From the NCBI GenBank assembly GCA_028821775.1, contig JAPKFB010000001.1, forward strand, positions 1 through 64,000: a stretch of DNA of 64,000 nucleotides. Direction: 5' to 3'. The position numbers were made by a program, and so were the translations under genes. This DNA is from Roseibacillus sp. (lineage in GTDB: Bacteria; Verrucomicrobiota; Verrucomicrobiia; Verrucomicrobiales; Akkermansiaceae). Below are positions 1-8,380 of this stretch, piece after piece (within the stretch, counting starts at the first letter, position 1; every line of letters begins with the position of its first letter). Below the pieces are notes generated by a model that was not told the origin of the DNA, made no database searches, and saw nothing but the letters and a program-made list of their open reading frames with translations.

Positions 1-1138
1 CAGGGCTGGAATTGGTCCAAGGGGCCAGATCCGTGCGACCGTCGAAGTTATCCTCAAAGACCACCACGGGCCCCGGAGAAATCGCGCGGATGCGATAGAA
101 TCCGCTGGAACGAGCAAGCTGAGCCCCGGCATTACTATTCCAGGTGGTGGTGGTTTCCACACCGACAACGTTGTTAGCAATCTCGTCCCAAGAAGCTTGG
201 TTAAGATTCGCCTTATAGTCGACTGCGTAGACTCTGGCCACTTCGCTGGTGAAGGTGATCGCTAGCGCAGTGAGATTATTGGAAACGACGCTTCCCACGA
301 TCTCGGTAATCCTAATAGGAGACGGTGGGTCAACCGTAGCACCCTCAAAATAATACTCTTTGAGGATGAGGCCCGACCGGTCTCCCGAAACACTGATTCT
401 TGCCCAACCCTTGTGCCCATCGACTTCAAATCCAATTCCTCTTTCGCCAGCACCACCGAACTGACCGGTCCAACAGCACCCACCCCAGATAATGTAACCG
501 CAGTAGACCCGGATATCCTCTCCGTCAAAACTCCCCAAGGATCCAACCGTTTCCCCATTGGAGAGGAAATAAGGATTGTAAGTATTAATCCCAGCATGTC
601 CTGGATCAAACTCTCCTAAAATTGCCCCATCCGCGGATGCCTGGGCGTACATTCCCACCACAAAGTTTCCCCCACCATCCGGGCGCAGTTCCGTAGTAAA
701 TGCGATCATGTCTTCGGAGATGGCATTATCCGGCATGCGATTGTCTTCCGCTACCGGATATTCCCCTCCACTTGCTGCAAAAGATGATGCCGTGCCAAGA
801 TTGCTGTGCCCTCCTCCGCTATAAGTCCCGATCGGATTAAAGTATTGGTCGTTCGCCGCGATCTCAGTGAAGACCTCTCCAGTATAGGGATTGAAGGCTA
901 ACAGGACGGCTCCTTCATTGTCCCAACTCTGATCCCCAAAGCCCGAAACGGGCGGAGCGAACCACGGACCGTGGGAGATCCAGTAGTCGTATGAAGCCGA
1001 ACCGACACCGGCGGTATTCCCACCATCCGTATAGTCCCTGTAAGTTCCTCCTTCAGCAACTACACTGTACTCCACCTGAGCAGAGGCCGATAGGAGCGAT
1101 GCCCACCATGCCAACGCAAATACTCTCTTCAGTTTCAT
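1..1138 (-). CDS. secreted protein of unknown function, 3' end cut by the window edge
   Basis: Reading the minus strand from the ATG at 1138 gives an open frame through the left edge, about 379 codons without a stop. It starts with a signal peptide (MKLKRVFALAWWASLLSASA, then QVEYS). The body is rich in Gly, Asn, Tyr and Asp with few Lys, as in beta-rich exported proteins. The end visible here (VVVFEDNFDGRTDLAPW) resembles the start of the second module of the LamG protein at 3534 (VTVFSDDLESGLGAW), so both may carry the same C-terminal carbohydrate-binding-like module. Two Cys lie close together in the middle (GGCCW). Function is not recognised. The frame is certain; the role is not. Confidence 0.75.
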   Translation of the reverse strand, partial: MKLKRVFALAWWASLLSASAQVEYSVVAEGGTYRDYTDGGNTAGVGSASYDYWISHGPWFAPPVSGFGDQSWDNEGAVLLAFNPYTGEVFTEIAANDQYFNPIGTYSGGGHSNLGTASSFAASGGEYPVAEDNRMPDNAISEDMIAFTTELRPDGGGNFVVGMYAQASADGAILGEFDPGHAGINTYNPYFLSNGETVGSLGSFDGEDIRVYCGYIIWGGCCWTGQFGGAGERGIGFEVDGHKGWARISVSGDRSGLILKEYYFEGATVDPPSPIRITEIVGSVVSNNLTALAITFTSEVARVYAVDYKANLNQASWDEIANNVVGVETTTTWNSNAGAQLARSSGFYRIRAISPGPVVVFEDNFDGRTDLAPWTNSSP

Positions 1139-1189
1139 GACTCCCGCAAGGGTAGATGGGAAGATTCCCCGACTGCTAGCAATTAATGC

Positions 1190-1531
1190 CTAAAACTCTA
1201 GCCCCCACACAAACCTAGGGCATTGGGTTCTTATCTTTCCCTCCCGATCAAAGATGAGAATCTCGTCGTGCGCTGGTCCGGGATAGGGATCGGGACGAAA
1301 GTGGGTGTGACTCGCCACCACCCAGATCTGACCACTCTCATCCACGTCGATCCCGGTGGGGGTGACGAGATCCGGATGCTTGGCCAAGAGGGTAAGCCTC
1401 ACTCCGGGCTGAAGCAACTTGATCCCGGGATCAAGCTCAGCAGGGAGCTGCGGAGGCGTTGCGGCAAACAGCGCAACCTGGAGCGCAGCCCAGAGGGCCA
1501 CGGTTGGAAACATTCCCCGCGTCGATCTCAT
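1190..1531 (-). pseudogene. N-terminal remnant of a PVC-type heme-binding/dehydrogenase-like protein
   Basis: A 113-residue frame starts with a signal peptide (WAALQVALFAAT) followed by text typical of the beginning of the very large PVC-group secreted beta-propeller/cytochrome proteins: VRLTLLAKHPDLVTPTGIDV, then IWVVASHTHFRPD and a PAHDEILIFD segment. Family members run to about 900-1200 residues, with a propeller, HEAT-like repeats and a CxxCH heme site. Here the frame stops with TAG soon after ILIFDREGK, and everything downstream is missing. It lies between an unrelated secreted gene and a divergent sulfatase. I read it as a truncated remnant; a short functional secreted peptide cannot be excluded. 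Confidence 0.6.
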
Positions 1532-1625
1532 TTCACGACGCTACCCAGCCGAAGGACGCGACAAAAGGTCAAACCCGCCGCAAAACGTTGCCACCTGGGA
1601 CCGTAATGGTGACGATTCACTAGCA

Positions 1626-3209
1626 ATGACGCGGACCCTCCTCTTCCTCCTCTTGATCACCGCCGCGCTGCCGGGCGTTTTCGCGGCGGCGCCACCGCGC
1701 CCCAACATCATCTTCTTCCTGGTAGACGATTATGACAAGCCAGAGACGAGCGTCTACGGGGGCAAGGTGCTGACCCCCAATCTCGAACGTCTGGCCAAGG
1801 AGGGGATGACCTTCCACAACGCCCACATGACGAGCACGGTCTGCACGCCGTCGCGCTATACCTGCCTGACCGGCCGCTATGCCGGCTCCTCGACTCATCC
1901 GGCTTTCCTCAAGCTCTTTCCTCCCGGAACGCAGAGCCTGCCGGCCTTCAATGTCGGACTGGAAAGCGACGACATGAACGTGGGCCGGGTCCTCGCGGGA
2001 AGTGGCTACGCGACCGGGTTCGTAGGCAAGTACCACGTGGGCGGCGACGATCACGGCGGTGCGACCGGTCTTCATGATGTGCCGAAGAACGCGGCCTACA
2101 GCGACGATTTAAACCGTAAGTTTTTCGAGAACGAAAAGCGCTATCGCGAGCTCGTGAAGGAGCGTGGGTTCACCTGGGCCAAGAGTATCTACTGGGCCAA
2201 TACCAAAGCTCCCTTCAAGGGACACAACCCGGAATGGACGATCCAAAGTGCCCTCGAGTTCATCGATCTTCACAAGGATCAGCCCTTCTACCTGCATTAC
2301 GGAACAACCCTCCTGCACGGACCAAACGGCGAGTGGCACAGGTCTCTGGTGGAGAAGGAGCGGGTAACCGGCGAAGGTCTCCTTCCCAGTCCCCTCAACG
2401 TGATGCCGAAACGAAACTCGGTGCTGCGCCGCATTCGTAAGGCCGGACTAACCGAAAACGAGGTCGGCTATCTTTGGATGGACGACAGCCTCGGGATGTT
2501 GCTTGAGAAACTCGACGAGCATGGAATTGCGGACAACACGATCATCCTTTTCCTCGCGGACCACGGTTCGGAGATGAAGGGATCTCTCTTCAAGCAACGC
2601 GGAACGGAGGTGCCGTGCCTGATGCGCTGGCCCAAGGGCATCAAGCCCGGAACGGTGTGCCATGAACTGGTCCAGAACACTGACTTCGTCCCAACCTGGT
2701 TCGAGTTGGCGGGGGCCAAGGTGCCCACCAATTACAGGATCGACGGAGTAAGCCTCGGGCCGCTCCTGGGCAACCCAGTCAAGCCGGTACGCGAATTTGT
2801 CTATGGCGAGATGGGCGCAGCCCGATCCATCAAGACGAAGGAGTGGAACTACATTGCCCTTCGTCACACCAAGGAACAGATCGAGACTATCGCGGCCGGA
2901 AACAAGCGCGAACTCAAGAAGCTGCAGGGATTGAGCGGCGGCGTCTCACGAGGGGTCCGACATCACCCTGCCGCCTTGGAAGCCGACCAACTCTACAACC
3001 TGGCGAGCGATCCCTCCGAGCAGACCAACCTGGCCGGCAAGCCGGAGTTCAAGGATCGGTTGAAAACGATGCAAAATATGCTGGCTGTGGAATTGAAACG
3101 CTTCCCGGACCGCCCCTTCGGGGAGTTTGTGCCAGGCGGGAACGCAACGCCTCTCGGTGCTGCCGAGAACCTGCTCAACGTTCTGCGAAAGGCGGCCAGG
3201 GAAAAGTGA
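1626..3209 (+). CDS. secreted sulfatase (Cys-type, formylglycine-dependent)
   Basis: Type I sulfatase of 527 residues, hydrolysing sulfate esters outside the cytoplasm. The ATG at 1626 is chosen because it gives a signal peptide (MTRTLLFLLLITAALPGVFA); the frame is open further upstream but that part looks like shadow. Metal-ligand region PNIIFFLVDDYD is followed by the modification motif VCTPSRYTCLTGRY near residue 73, where Cys would be oxidised to formylglycine. Later come GKYHVGG and a FLADHGSEMKG segment, all in family order. Length fits the family. It stands alone, flanked by gene remnants on both sides. The substrate cannot be told from sequence. Confidence 0.93.
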   Translation: MTRTLLFLLLITAALPGVFAAAPPRPNIIFFLVDDYDKPETSVYGGKVLTPNLERLAKEGMTFHNAHMTSTVCTPSRYTCLTGRYAGSSTHPAFLKLFPPGTQSLPAFNVGLESDDMNVGRVLAGSGYATGFVGKYHVGGDDHGGATGLHDVPKNAAYSDDLNRKFFENEKRYRELVKERGFTWAKSIYWANTKAPFKGHNPEWTIQSALEFIDLHKDQPFYLHYGTTLLHGPNGEWHRSLVEKERVTGEGLLPSPLNVMPKRNSVLRRIRKAGLTENEVGYLWMDDSLGMLLEKLDEHGIADNTIILFLADHGSEMKGSLFKQRGTEVPCLMRWPKGIKPGTVCHELVQNTDFVPTWFELAGAKVPTNYRIDGVSLGPLLGNPVKPVREFVYGEMGAARSIKTKEWNYIALRHTKEQIETIAAGNKRELKKLQGLSGGVSRGVRHHPAALEADQLYNLASDPSEQTNLAGKPEFKDRLKTMQNMLAVELKRFPDRPFGEFVPGGNATPLGAAENLLNVLRKAAREK

Positions 3210-3247
3210 CTCATCCAAGGAACCAGGTGGACGATCGCGCCAGCCGC

Positions 3248-3352
3248 ATGCAGGCCATCCAGATCGTGAGTTGTCACGCCGAAGGGGAGGTCGGGGATGT
3301 TATTGCACCCCCACCTTCCCCGGTCCCTCAGACTCCTGGGAGCCGAGCTTGA
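3248..3352 (+). pseudogene. N-terminal fragment of a proline racemase / hydroxyproline epimerase family gene
   Basis: From the ATG at 3248 the frame reads MQAIQIVSCHAEGEVGDVIA. This matches the very start of the proline racemase/4-hydroxyproline epimerase/3-hydroxyproline dehydratase family, where SCHAEGEVGDVI is followed by a Gly-Val-Ala-Pro-Pro-Pro stretch. Here the sequence passes into PPPSPVPQTPGSRA and stops after 34 codons, so both catalytic Cys/Thr regions and about 300 residues are absent. It directly follows the sulfatase stop (38 nt). The match is recognised from memory of the family; decay by deletion is inferred. Confidence 0.5.
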
Positions 3353-3533
3353 AAAAGCGATTTCCTAGCAATAGAGGGGAGCAGGGGGCGATTTTGGCTT
3401 GAATCCTCCTCTGCGGATGTTCCTTCTTCCTTTGTAGAATACGGAGACACTCCGTGCAACCCCTCCACTCTGGCTCATCTGGTGGCCAAGGATTGGGGGT
3501 CGAAAAGCAATTCCGACCAGAAGGAACTATCTC

Positions 3534-5048
3534 ATGACCAAGAAGCAAGTTTATCCCGTGGCAGTTCTGTCGTTGTTGTGCGCAACTGCGAACGTAAGCA
3601 ATGCCGATCTCGTGGCCTACTGGTCCCTCGACGAGGGTGCAGGCCTTGTGGCTCACGATATGGTCGGGGGCTTTGACGGGCAGATCATCGGCGGGGCCTG
3701 GTTGACCCCCGGCAAGATGGGTGCTGCGGCCTTTCAGGGCTCAGGTGCCAACGAGATCAACTGTGGTCCCGGGCCCTCGCCCACAACCCAGGATTTGACC
3801 CTGGCTTGGTGGATGATCGACAACCATCCGAGCTATGGAACCATCATGGACAAGTCGGTCACTGGTTCCGGCTACGGATACAACATCCTCGTCAGACCGT
3901 CCAATGAAGACAGCCCGCTGCGCTTCCGCATCGGGGGCTGGCAGTCCTATGGCGGTTGGGGCGAGGAGTGCCGTCTTCCCCTGGGAGCGTACCGAGACGG
4001 GGTGTGGGTGCACATCGTCTGCACTTATGACAGTGTCACCGATACGGCGAGTATCTATGTGAACGGAGAATTGCCGGCCAACGGCCCCTTCAATCCCAAG
4101 ACCGGCATTGCCGGTCCCTTGGGCTACTGTGAAGGCGTGAACAACGTGGAGACTCCGCTCTTTATTCGCGGAGGTGAGGAGAACTTCGATGGCACCCTGG
4201 ATGAGGTTGCCATCTGGGATCAGGCCTTGACGGCCGCGGAGGTCATGGCCGTCTACACTCTGGGAGTGACCGCTTTGGAAGGCGATCCGTCCTTTCCTCT
4301 CGAGATCGCGGCGAGCGGTTCCGATCTCTCCTTCGCCTGGGAAAGCCAAGCCGGAATGTTCTACACTCTGATGAGTAGCTTCGACCTTGCTGCCGATCTC
4401 TCCACCTGGGAATCGGTGAACGTGCCGGGATCGGTGGAAGTCGACGGAGTGTTTCAGATCGCGAGCACACCGCCCGGCAATATGCACACTATCCCGCGGC
4501 CGGGAGATGCGACCCGCTATTACCGCGTGCAAGAATTTCCCCTCCCGCCCGTGACGGTCTTCTCGGATGACTTGGAAAGCGGCCTGGGCGCCTGGACGAT
4601 GGGATCTGATGGTATTCCTGGCTCGGAGTGGGCACTCGGAACTCCCAGCAACGTCGGCCCTCTCGGGACCAATAGCGGCGTCAACTGTTTCGGCACCGTG
4701 CTGGACGGCAACTACGGATTCACCGCCGAAGTTTGGCTTCGCTCGCCAGCCATCGATCTCACCGGGGCGAGTGCCGCTACCCTGAGTTACGCCGAGTTCA
4801 AGGATATCGAAATCAGTTTCGATTCGGGCACGGTCAACATTCTCGACGCTGCCGACGATTCATTCATCACCGAGCTCGACTCCGGCATCGAGGGCCAGTC
4901 CCCGCAGTGGGATAGCGCCAGCCATCAACTCCCGGTCGAAGCCCTGGGCAAGGTCATCAAGATCGAGTTTCGCCTGTTCTCCGATGACATCACCAACCTG
5001 GCGGGCTGGTACCTTGATGACGTCGTGGTGACTACTCCTGCTCCGTAA
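3534..5048 (+). CDS. secreted LamG/concanavalin A-like protein
   Basis: 504 residues with an N-terminal signal peptide (VYPVAVLSLLCATANVSNA) and an AAGGAA-type ribosome site just before the ATG. Residues about 25-240 form a LamG-like jelly-roll: LVAYWSLDEGAG, FDGQIIGGAW, a WVHIVCTYDS strand, IYVNGEL and FDGTLDEVAIWDQALTAAEV, all family signatures. A linker follows, then a second beta-sandwich-like module from about residue 340 (FSDDLESGLGAW to GWYLDDVVV), similar to MAM/CBM-type modules. No catalytic domain is seen, so a carbohydrate- or surface-binding role is likely. Its second module resembles the truncated protein at the left edge. Confidence 0.85.
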   Translation: MTKKQVYPVAVLSLLCATANVSNADLVAYWSLDEGAGLVAHDMVGGFDGQIIGGAWLTPGKMGAAAFQGSGANEINCGPGPSPTTQDLTLAWWMIDNHPSYGTIMDKSVTGSGYGYNILVRPSNEDSPLRFRIGGWQSYGGWGEECRLPLGAYRDGVWVHIVCTYDSVTDTASIYVNGELPANGPFNPKTGIAGPLGYCEGVNNVETPLFIRGGEENFDGTLDEVAIWDQALTAAEVMAVYTLGVTALEGDPSFPLEIAASGSDLSFAWESQAGMFYTLMSSFDLAADLSTWESVNVPGSVEVDGVFQIASTPPGNMHTIPRPGDATRYYRVQEFPLPPVTVFSDDLESGLGAWTMGSDGIPGSEWALGTPSNVGPLGTNSGVNCFGTVLDGNYGFTAEVWLRSPAIDLTGASAATLSYAEFKDIEISFDSGTVNILDAADDSFITELDSGIEGQSPQWDSASHQLPVEALGKVIKIEFRLFSDDITNLAGWYLDDVVVTTPAP

Positions 5049-5099
5049 CGGATCATCAGACCCCTCGGGCACTCCATTCGCTGCGAGGTGCTCGTTCTT

Positions 5100-5126
5100 C
5101 CGGCCGGGGCTCTAGAGTCCGGCCGG
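5100..5126 (+). terminator. possible hairpin terminator after the LamG gene
   Basis: Inverted repeat CCGGCCG / CGGCCGG (7 bp) around a 13-nt spacer, about 50 nt after the stop of the LamG gene. No U-tract follows, so this is at best a weak or factor-dependent terminator. Confidence 0.3.
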
Positions 5127-5460
5127 CTCAAGAGCCGGAATCGGAGGGAGGGCGAATCTTTGGAAGGAGTCGTCCCGTCTGCCTCGGAACCAACAAACCG
5201 CGAATGTCGCCATCAATTTCACCCACTTTCCCATGTCCGCCAAGCATCTCAACTAGCACCGTAACTGCAACGCTATCAGCGTGCAGGAGTTTTCAGGACC
5301 CACAACCACTTCAGGTGTAGACCCGCCATCTGATCAGCGAACTCGACCTCGTCTAATCGGTTAGAACCGACTTGCGGAGCGCATGCAAAGATCTCCCGAG
5401 CTAGATACGAGAATGTGTCTGACTATTGGTGTCCTCAGATGTAACTCACTGAGGCTAAAC
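5127..5460. other. non-coding stretch next to tRNA-Ser
   Basis: No frame with a credible start, codon pattern or family match on either strand. It lies on the 3' side of the minus-strand tRNA-Ser, the side where integrative elements normally insert, but I see no integrase and no repeat of the tRNA 3' end. Confidence 0.5.
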
Positions 5461-5551
5461 TGGCGGATCGGCAGGGATTCGAACCCTGGATACCCTTTTG
5501 GGGTATACTCCCTTAGCAGGGGAGCGCTTTCGACCACTCAGCCACCGATCC
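5461..5551 (-). tRNA. tRNA-Ser (anticodon GCU)
   Basis: The minus strand folds as a class II tRNA of 91 nt. The acceptor strand GGATCGG pairs with CCGATCC, followed by discriminator G and an encoded CCA. The D arm contains TGGCTGAGTGGTCGAAAG. The anticodon stem CTCCC/GGGAG encloses CTGCTAA with anticodon GCT. A long variable arm (ATACCC/GGGTAT) follows, then the T arm CAGGG-TTCGAAT-CCCTG. The long variable arm and GCT identify serine for AGC/AGU codons. Confidence 0.95.
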
Positions 5552-5657
5552 GCAGAATCAGGAGAGGGAAACCATAGGGACCGATGTTCGTCAATCGTTG
5601 GGAGCACTGAAGATGAATTTTCGTGGCGATTGGGTCATACTGGCTTAGGGAGGGTGT

Positions 5658-6152
5658 GTGCGAAACTGTTCTTGGCGATGGATTCCGCGCGCTCTCTTCC
5701 TCGCTCTGCTAGCGGTCGTCCCAGCAAGTTGTAGCCTCTTCAAGGAGCGCGGTGGAAAGGGGACGGCGGCAAATGGCAAGCCCGAGGGCAAAGATGAGGG
5801 GCAAGCGGCGGAGCAGGCGCCCATGCGGGTGGTGGGAGAGATCGTTTCCGTGTATCCTGATGAGGGCTTCGTCCTGATTCGGCGCCATGCGCAGGGTGGG
5901 GGCTTTGGAAAAGGAAACCTGATCGCGTCCGTGAGCCCGGGAGGTCAGACCGCTTCGCTGGTGATGACCGGGGAACGCCTGGGTCGTTTTCACGCCGCAG
6001 ACGTGCAGGAAGGGACGCCCACAAAGGGTGATATGGTGATGGTGCGGAGACTCCCCGAAGGGTCAATTGCGCCTTCAACACTCGTCCCGCAAGCCCCTTC
6101 GAGCAGTTCGGAGGCTCCTTGGATGAAAAATCGCCCTCCGCCGAGTTTGTAA
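5658..6152 (+). CDS. small lipoprotein, function unknown
   Basis: 164 residues from a GTG start preceded by a GGGAGGG ribosome site. The N-terminus has a basic patch, a hydrophobic stretch (ALFLALLAVVPASC) and a lipobox Cys near residue 25, so it should be lipidated and anchored to a membrane. After a charged, low-complexity linker (GGKGTAANGKPEGKDEGQ) there is one small beta-rich domain (MRVVGEIVSVYPDEGFVLIR) resembling the beta-barrel domain often found in verrucomicrobial envelope proteins, then a Pro/Ser-rich tail. No enzyme motif. It stands alone between tRNA-Ser and the MarR gene. Confidence 0.75.
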   Translation: MRNCSWRWIPRALFLALLAVVPASCSLFKERGGKGTAANGKPEGKDEGQAAEQAPMRVVGEIVSVYPDEGFVLIRRHAQGGGFGKGNLIASVSPGGQTASLVMTGERLGRFHAADVQEGTPTKGDMVMVRRLPEGSIAPSTLVPQAPSSSSEAPWMKNRPPPSL

Positions 6153-6184
6153 AAAATACCGTGTTTTCAGGCTATTAACCTACC

Positions 6185-6213
6185 TTGACTGCTAATTTCC
6201 GGAGGAATATTCA
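6185..6213 (+). promoter_or_regulatory. candidate sigma-70 promoter for the MarR gene
   Basis: TTGACT at 6185-6190 and TATTCA at 6208-6213, with a 17-bp spacer, lie in the AT-rich leader about 110 nt ahead of the chosen MarR start. The -35 match is good and the -10 is poor. Confidence 0.3.
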
Positions 6214-6322
6214 ATTTTTATTAAGTCTACCCTTGAAAGATTTACAAAAAGCAGGATATCTTCCATCCCGAAGCTGCTGGGCACCCAATAAACTACCTAT
6301 AACCCATCACAGTCGAACAGTC

Positions 6323-6775
6323 ATGAAATCAAGCACAGCCAACCAATCAAGAGGTGCAGTCCAAGCTGACGCGGATCGTCTTGCGGACTTCGTCTTATTC
6401 ACGCAGCGCTCCTGCATCCTTAATCTCTCTCACGAGTTGAACCGGGGAAACATCTCATTCCCCCAGTTCTTCTTACTCGCCTACCTTTCAAGCGAGGACT
6501 ATCTCACGATGTCCGATATCGCTAAGAAGATGGGACATTCGACCGCCGCCGCAACTGGTTTGGTCGATCGCCTTGAGAAGCTGGGATACGTCGAGCGTGT
6601 GCACGCTGCCGAAGACCGCCGTAAGATCATGGTTCGGATCACGCACAAAGGAACGGAACTCGTTGCCCACATGCGTAAGGAGATCGCGAACAATCTTGCC
6701 GAAATCATGACCGAAATGGACGAAGATGAAGCGGAGACCGTCGAACACGCACGCCGCGCGGTTTTCAACTGTTAA
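6323..6775 (+). CDS. MarR-family transcriptional regulator
   Basis: 150 residues when started at the ATG at 6323. The frame extends upstream to 6185, but that part is AT-rich leader without protein character. It contains the winged helix-turn-helix of MarR proteins: FFLLAYLSSEDYLTMSDIAK, KMGHSTAAATGLVDRLEKLG as the recognition helix, and the wing YVERVHAAEDRRKIMVRITHK. Helices before and after would form the dimer interface. It binds DNA as a dimer, usually repressing neighbours until a small ligand binds. It lies 50-65 nt upstream of pgeF-ispE on the same strand, but nothing shows that those are its targets. Confidence 0.88.
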   Translation: MKSSTANQSRGAVQADADRLADFVLFTQRSCILNLSHELNRGNISFPQFFLLAYLSSEDYLTMSDIAKKMGHSTAAATGLVDRLEKLGYVERVHAAEDRRKIMVRITHKGTELVAHMRKEIANNLAEIMTEMDEDEAETVEHARRAVFNC

Positions 6776-6828
6776 ACTTTCAATTCCTTTGCGCCGGGGA
6801 AACTTGGCGCAGTGAAGACGCCCTCGTT

Positions 6829-7527
6829 ATGGTAGATCCCATGGCGAGGGCGCTTCCTTTTCTGGGTGGAGTGAGATCGGTTCGCGGAGTGAGGGCGGAC
6901 TTCGTCCCGCGCATTGGAGGCGTGCCCGTCACGGTGGATAAGTGGGAGAGCTTGAGGAAACTGAAGCCTGCGCATCGCAAGCGGGTGACCGCGCTTGGAT
7001 TTGTCTGGGATGACCTTTGGAGAGCGGAGCAGGTGCATGGGGATGGGATTGCGGTGGTCCCGAGGGCGAGCGGTGGCGCTGGCCGTCTTCTTCCCAATGT
7101 GGACGGGTTGTTAACAAGTGGTGAACAAGGGGCGTTGTTGGGGATCTACGTCGCAGATTGTGCCGCGATTTACCTGGCAGACCGCGAGACGGGAGCGATG
7201 GGATTGATTCATTCGGGAAAGAAGGGGACGGAGCAGGAGATTGTGTTGCGGGCAATCGAGATGATGAGGTCGGAGTTTGGGACGCAGGTTGATGATCTTG
7301 AAGCCGCGATTTCTCCGTGTATTCGTCCGCCGCACTATGAGGTTGATATTTCAGTGCAGATTGAAGGGCAGTTGTTGGGCGCGGGAATTCCGCGAGAGCA
7401 GGTGACGATGAGCGGGGTTTGCACCGGGGCCGAAGTCGCGAATTACTACTCCTACCGGATGGAGAGTGGGAAGACGGGGCGAATGCTGGCGCTCTTGGGA
7501 CGGAAAGGGGATACTCCCGGCGCTTGA
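6829..7527 (+). CDS. pgeF: PgeF/YfiH-type peptidoglycan editing factor (laccase-domain protein)
   Basis: 232 residues of the YfiH (DUF152) family, a cytosolic zinc enzyme that clears mis-made peptidoglycan precursors and was earlier called polyphenol oxidase. The metal ligands are kept: His in EQVHGDG, Cys in VADCAA and His in GLIHSGKKGT. The last motif is normally HAGWRGT, so the neighbouring residues are unusual. The C-terminal half has ISPCIRPPHYEVD. Start may be 6829 or the ATG at 6841. It ends 2 nt before ispE, so the two are probably cotranscribed, linking cell-wall quality control and isoprenoid (lipid carrier) supply. Confidence 0.85.
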   Translation: MVDPMARALPFLGGVRSVRGVRADFVPRIGGVPVTVDKWESLRKLKPAHRKRVTALGFVWDDLWRAEQVHGDGIAVVPRASGGAGRLLPNVDGLLTSGEQGALLGIYVADCAAIYLADRETGAMGLIHSGKKGTEQEIVLRAIEMMRSEFGTQVDDLEAAISPCIRPPHYEVDISVQIEGQLLGAGIPREQVTMSGVCTGAEVANYYSYRMESGKTGRMLALLGRKGDTPGA

Positions 7528-7529
7528 TC

Positions 7530-8357
7530 ATGAACCTGACAGCCCCGGCGAAGCTCAACCTGACGTTGCGAGTTCTTGGGAAACGGGAGGACGGCTTTCA
7601 CGAGTTGGAGACCCTCATGGTTCCGCTCCCGGGGTTGGCAGACAAGCTTGAGATGGAGGCCGCGGAATCGTTTTCGTTGGATGTGGTGGGCGCAAAGGTA
7701 AGTCCGGGGGAGGATAATTTGGTTACTCGGGCCCTCCGTCTCTTCGAGGAGCGGAGCGGGAAGCGCTGTGATTATCGGGTGCGACTTGAGAAAGTGATCC
7801 CCGCGGGCGCAGGGTTGGGCGGAGGAAGCAGTGACGCGGCGGCGGTTTTGCGTGCGCTCAACGAGTTGGAAGGGGCTGGATTGGAGCGCAAGGAGTTAGA
7901 GGAATTGGGAGCCCAGTTGGGTTGCGATGTTCCCTTCTTCTTGCGAGAGGGCCCCTGTTGGGGGCGGGGTCGCGGAGAGATTCTGGAGGGGGCTGAGGTT
8001 CGCCCCTGCGAGGTGCTCCTGCTGAAGCCGGAGTTTGGGGTGGACACGGTGGACGCTTATCAGCGTTGGAGTGAGTCGAGTGAACTGCCGGGGGTGCGCT
8101 ATGAAGGACAGCAGGTGAACGGGGTGGAACTGGTGAACAACTTGGAACGTCCGGTCTTTGAGAAATTCCTCTTTCTCGCGGAGTTGAAGAAGTGGCTCTC
8201 GGAGCAGTTTGAAGTTCAGGCGGCCCTGATGAGTGGTTCAGGATCAACGGTCTTTGCAGTCTTGCACGATGCTGACTCGGCCTCTCGCTTGGCGGATCGC
8301 GCCCGGGAGGAGCTCGATCCCAAACTTTGGTGGTGGGCCGGGAGCTGTGGTGGTTGA
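7530..8357 (+). CDS. ispE: 4-diphosphocytidyl-2-C-methyl-D-erythritol kinase
   Basis: 275 residues, GHMP kinase of the MEP isoprenoid pathway, phosphorylating the 2-hydroxyl of CDP-methylerythritol with ATP. The start at 7530 follows the pgeF stop by 2 nt and gives the expected beginning MNLTAPAKLNLTLRVLGKR. The glycine-rich GHMP motif is VIPAGAGLGGGSSDAAA, and the substrate motif near the start is REDGFHELETLM. The C-terminal GHMP motif is ALMSGSGSTVFAV. Length is normal. It is convergent with the antiporter downstream (23 nt apart). Confidence 0.95.
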   Translation: MNLTAPAKLNLTLRVLGKREDGFHELETLMVPLPGLADKLEMEAAESFSLDVVGAKVSPGEDNLVTRALRLFEERSGKRCDYRVRLEKVIPAGAGLGGGSSDAAAVLRALNELEGAGLERKELEELGAQLGCDVPFFLREGPCWGRGRGEILEGAEVRPCEVLLLKPEFGVDTVDAYQRWSESSELPGVRYEGQQVNGVELVNNLERPVFEKFLFLAELKKWLSEQFEVQAALMSGSGSTVFAVLHDADSASRLADRAREELDPKLWWWAGSCGG

Positions 8358-8380
8358 TTCCCTGACGAATTGTTGAGGCC

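Noticed and set aside
5461..5551. tRNA-Ser considered as a tRNA-Sec, because a selenoprotein lies in the window
   Set aside because: The anticodon is GCT, the acceptor stem is 7 bp and the D arm is normal serine type, so it is an ordinary tRNA-Ser.
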